Assembly: GCA_015231995.1 (NCBI GenBank)
Contig: JADGAO010000065.1
Coordinates: forward strand, 1 to 14,496
DNA: 14,496 bases
Origin: Nitrospinota bacterium
GTDB taxonomy: Bacteria; Nitrospinota_A; UBA7883; JACRLM01
Direction: 5' to 3'
Of the stretch, positions 14,424 through 14,496 are shown one piece after another (positions within the stretch are counted from its first letter, which is position 1; every line of letters starts with the position of its first letter). The notes below the pieces were generated by a model. That model saw nothing but the letters and a program-made list of their open reading frames with translations. It had not been told where the DNA came from and searched no databases. Position numbers and translations under genes: made by a program.

Positions 14424-14496
14424 ATGACAAGACACATAAAGGACGCTCCGAAAAAGCTGGCGCTTAACAAGGGCCGGATCGTCGTAGTTGACGACG
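14424..14496 (+). CDS. ntrX: Response regulator, 5' fragment (probable NtrX)
   Basis: The first 24 codons of a gene cut by the window end. The visible protein ends in RIVVVDD, the first beta strand and acidic pair of a receiver domain, which bind the magnesium ion for phosphoryl transfer. The ATG at 14424 is preceded by GAGAGG, spaced unusually close (2 bases). An ATG at 14414 in another frame meets a stop at once. Its place directly behind an NtrY-type kinase makes the cognate regulator, typically with AAA+ and DNA-binding domains, the likely identity; those domains are not in view. Confidence 0.75.
   Translation, partial: MTRHIKDAPKKLALNKGRIVVVDD

Overview
The window reads as a chromosomal segment of a Gram-negative bacterium of moderately high GC, carrying mostly housekeeping genes. 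Support for this includes secreted or envelope proteins with signal peptides, a signal peptidase I, a class 1B (PyrD/PyrK) dihydroorotate dehydrogenase, an M16 peptidase and an NtrY/NtrX-type two-component pair. The gene set would fit a deltaproteobacterium-like, Nitrospinota/Nitrospirota-like or candidate-phylum lineage, but the sequence alone does not settle the taxonomy. Seven of the fourteen gene starts I accept are GTG or TTG.

Layout. From 9 to 1415 (+) lies an APC-family amino acid permease. A 263-base gap follows, holding a palindromic repeat and a good promoter, and then a small 80-residue gene (1679-1921, +). From 6552 down to 1943 is a minus-strand gene block, in transcription order: a secreted formylglycine-generating-enzyme-like (SUMF1 fold) protein without the catalytic cysteine, a doubtful low-GC small ORF, a secreted transglutaminase-like protein, pyrK (start overlapping the previous stop), pyrD (3 bases after pyrK), and a short basic low-complexity protein. 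From 7496 everything is on the plus strand: lepA-lepB, then an M16 zinc peptidase and a low-molecular-weight phosphatase, then an NtrY-type sensor kinase and the first 24 codons of its response regulator, cut by the window end.

How the genes work together. PyrK passes electrons from PyrD-catalysed dihydroorotate oxidation to NAD in pyrimidine synthesis. LepA (EF4) acts on the ribosome, and LepB at the membrane removes signal peptides, including presumably those of the two secreted proteins encoded here. The NtrY/NtrX pair is a membrane sensor and its regulator. Why two secreted proteins sit ahead of pyrK-pyrD is not evident.

The most unusual part is non-coding. The 943-base gap between the divergent FGE-like and lepA genes, and the 284-base gap between lepB and the M16 gene, are built from the same set of palindromic modules: a TTCTT-loop hairpin, a CTTACTAAGG module, CTCTCCC hairpins, an approximately 90-base MITE-like palindrome, and a 31-base block. 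Related copies also lie after the permease gene and after the phosphatase gene. I found no CRISPR array, tRNA, rRNA, transposase or phage gene, and no clear new defence or metabolic system.
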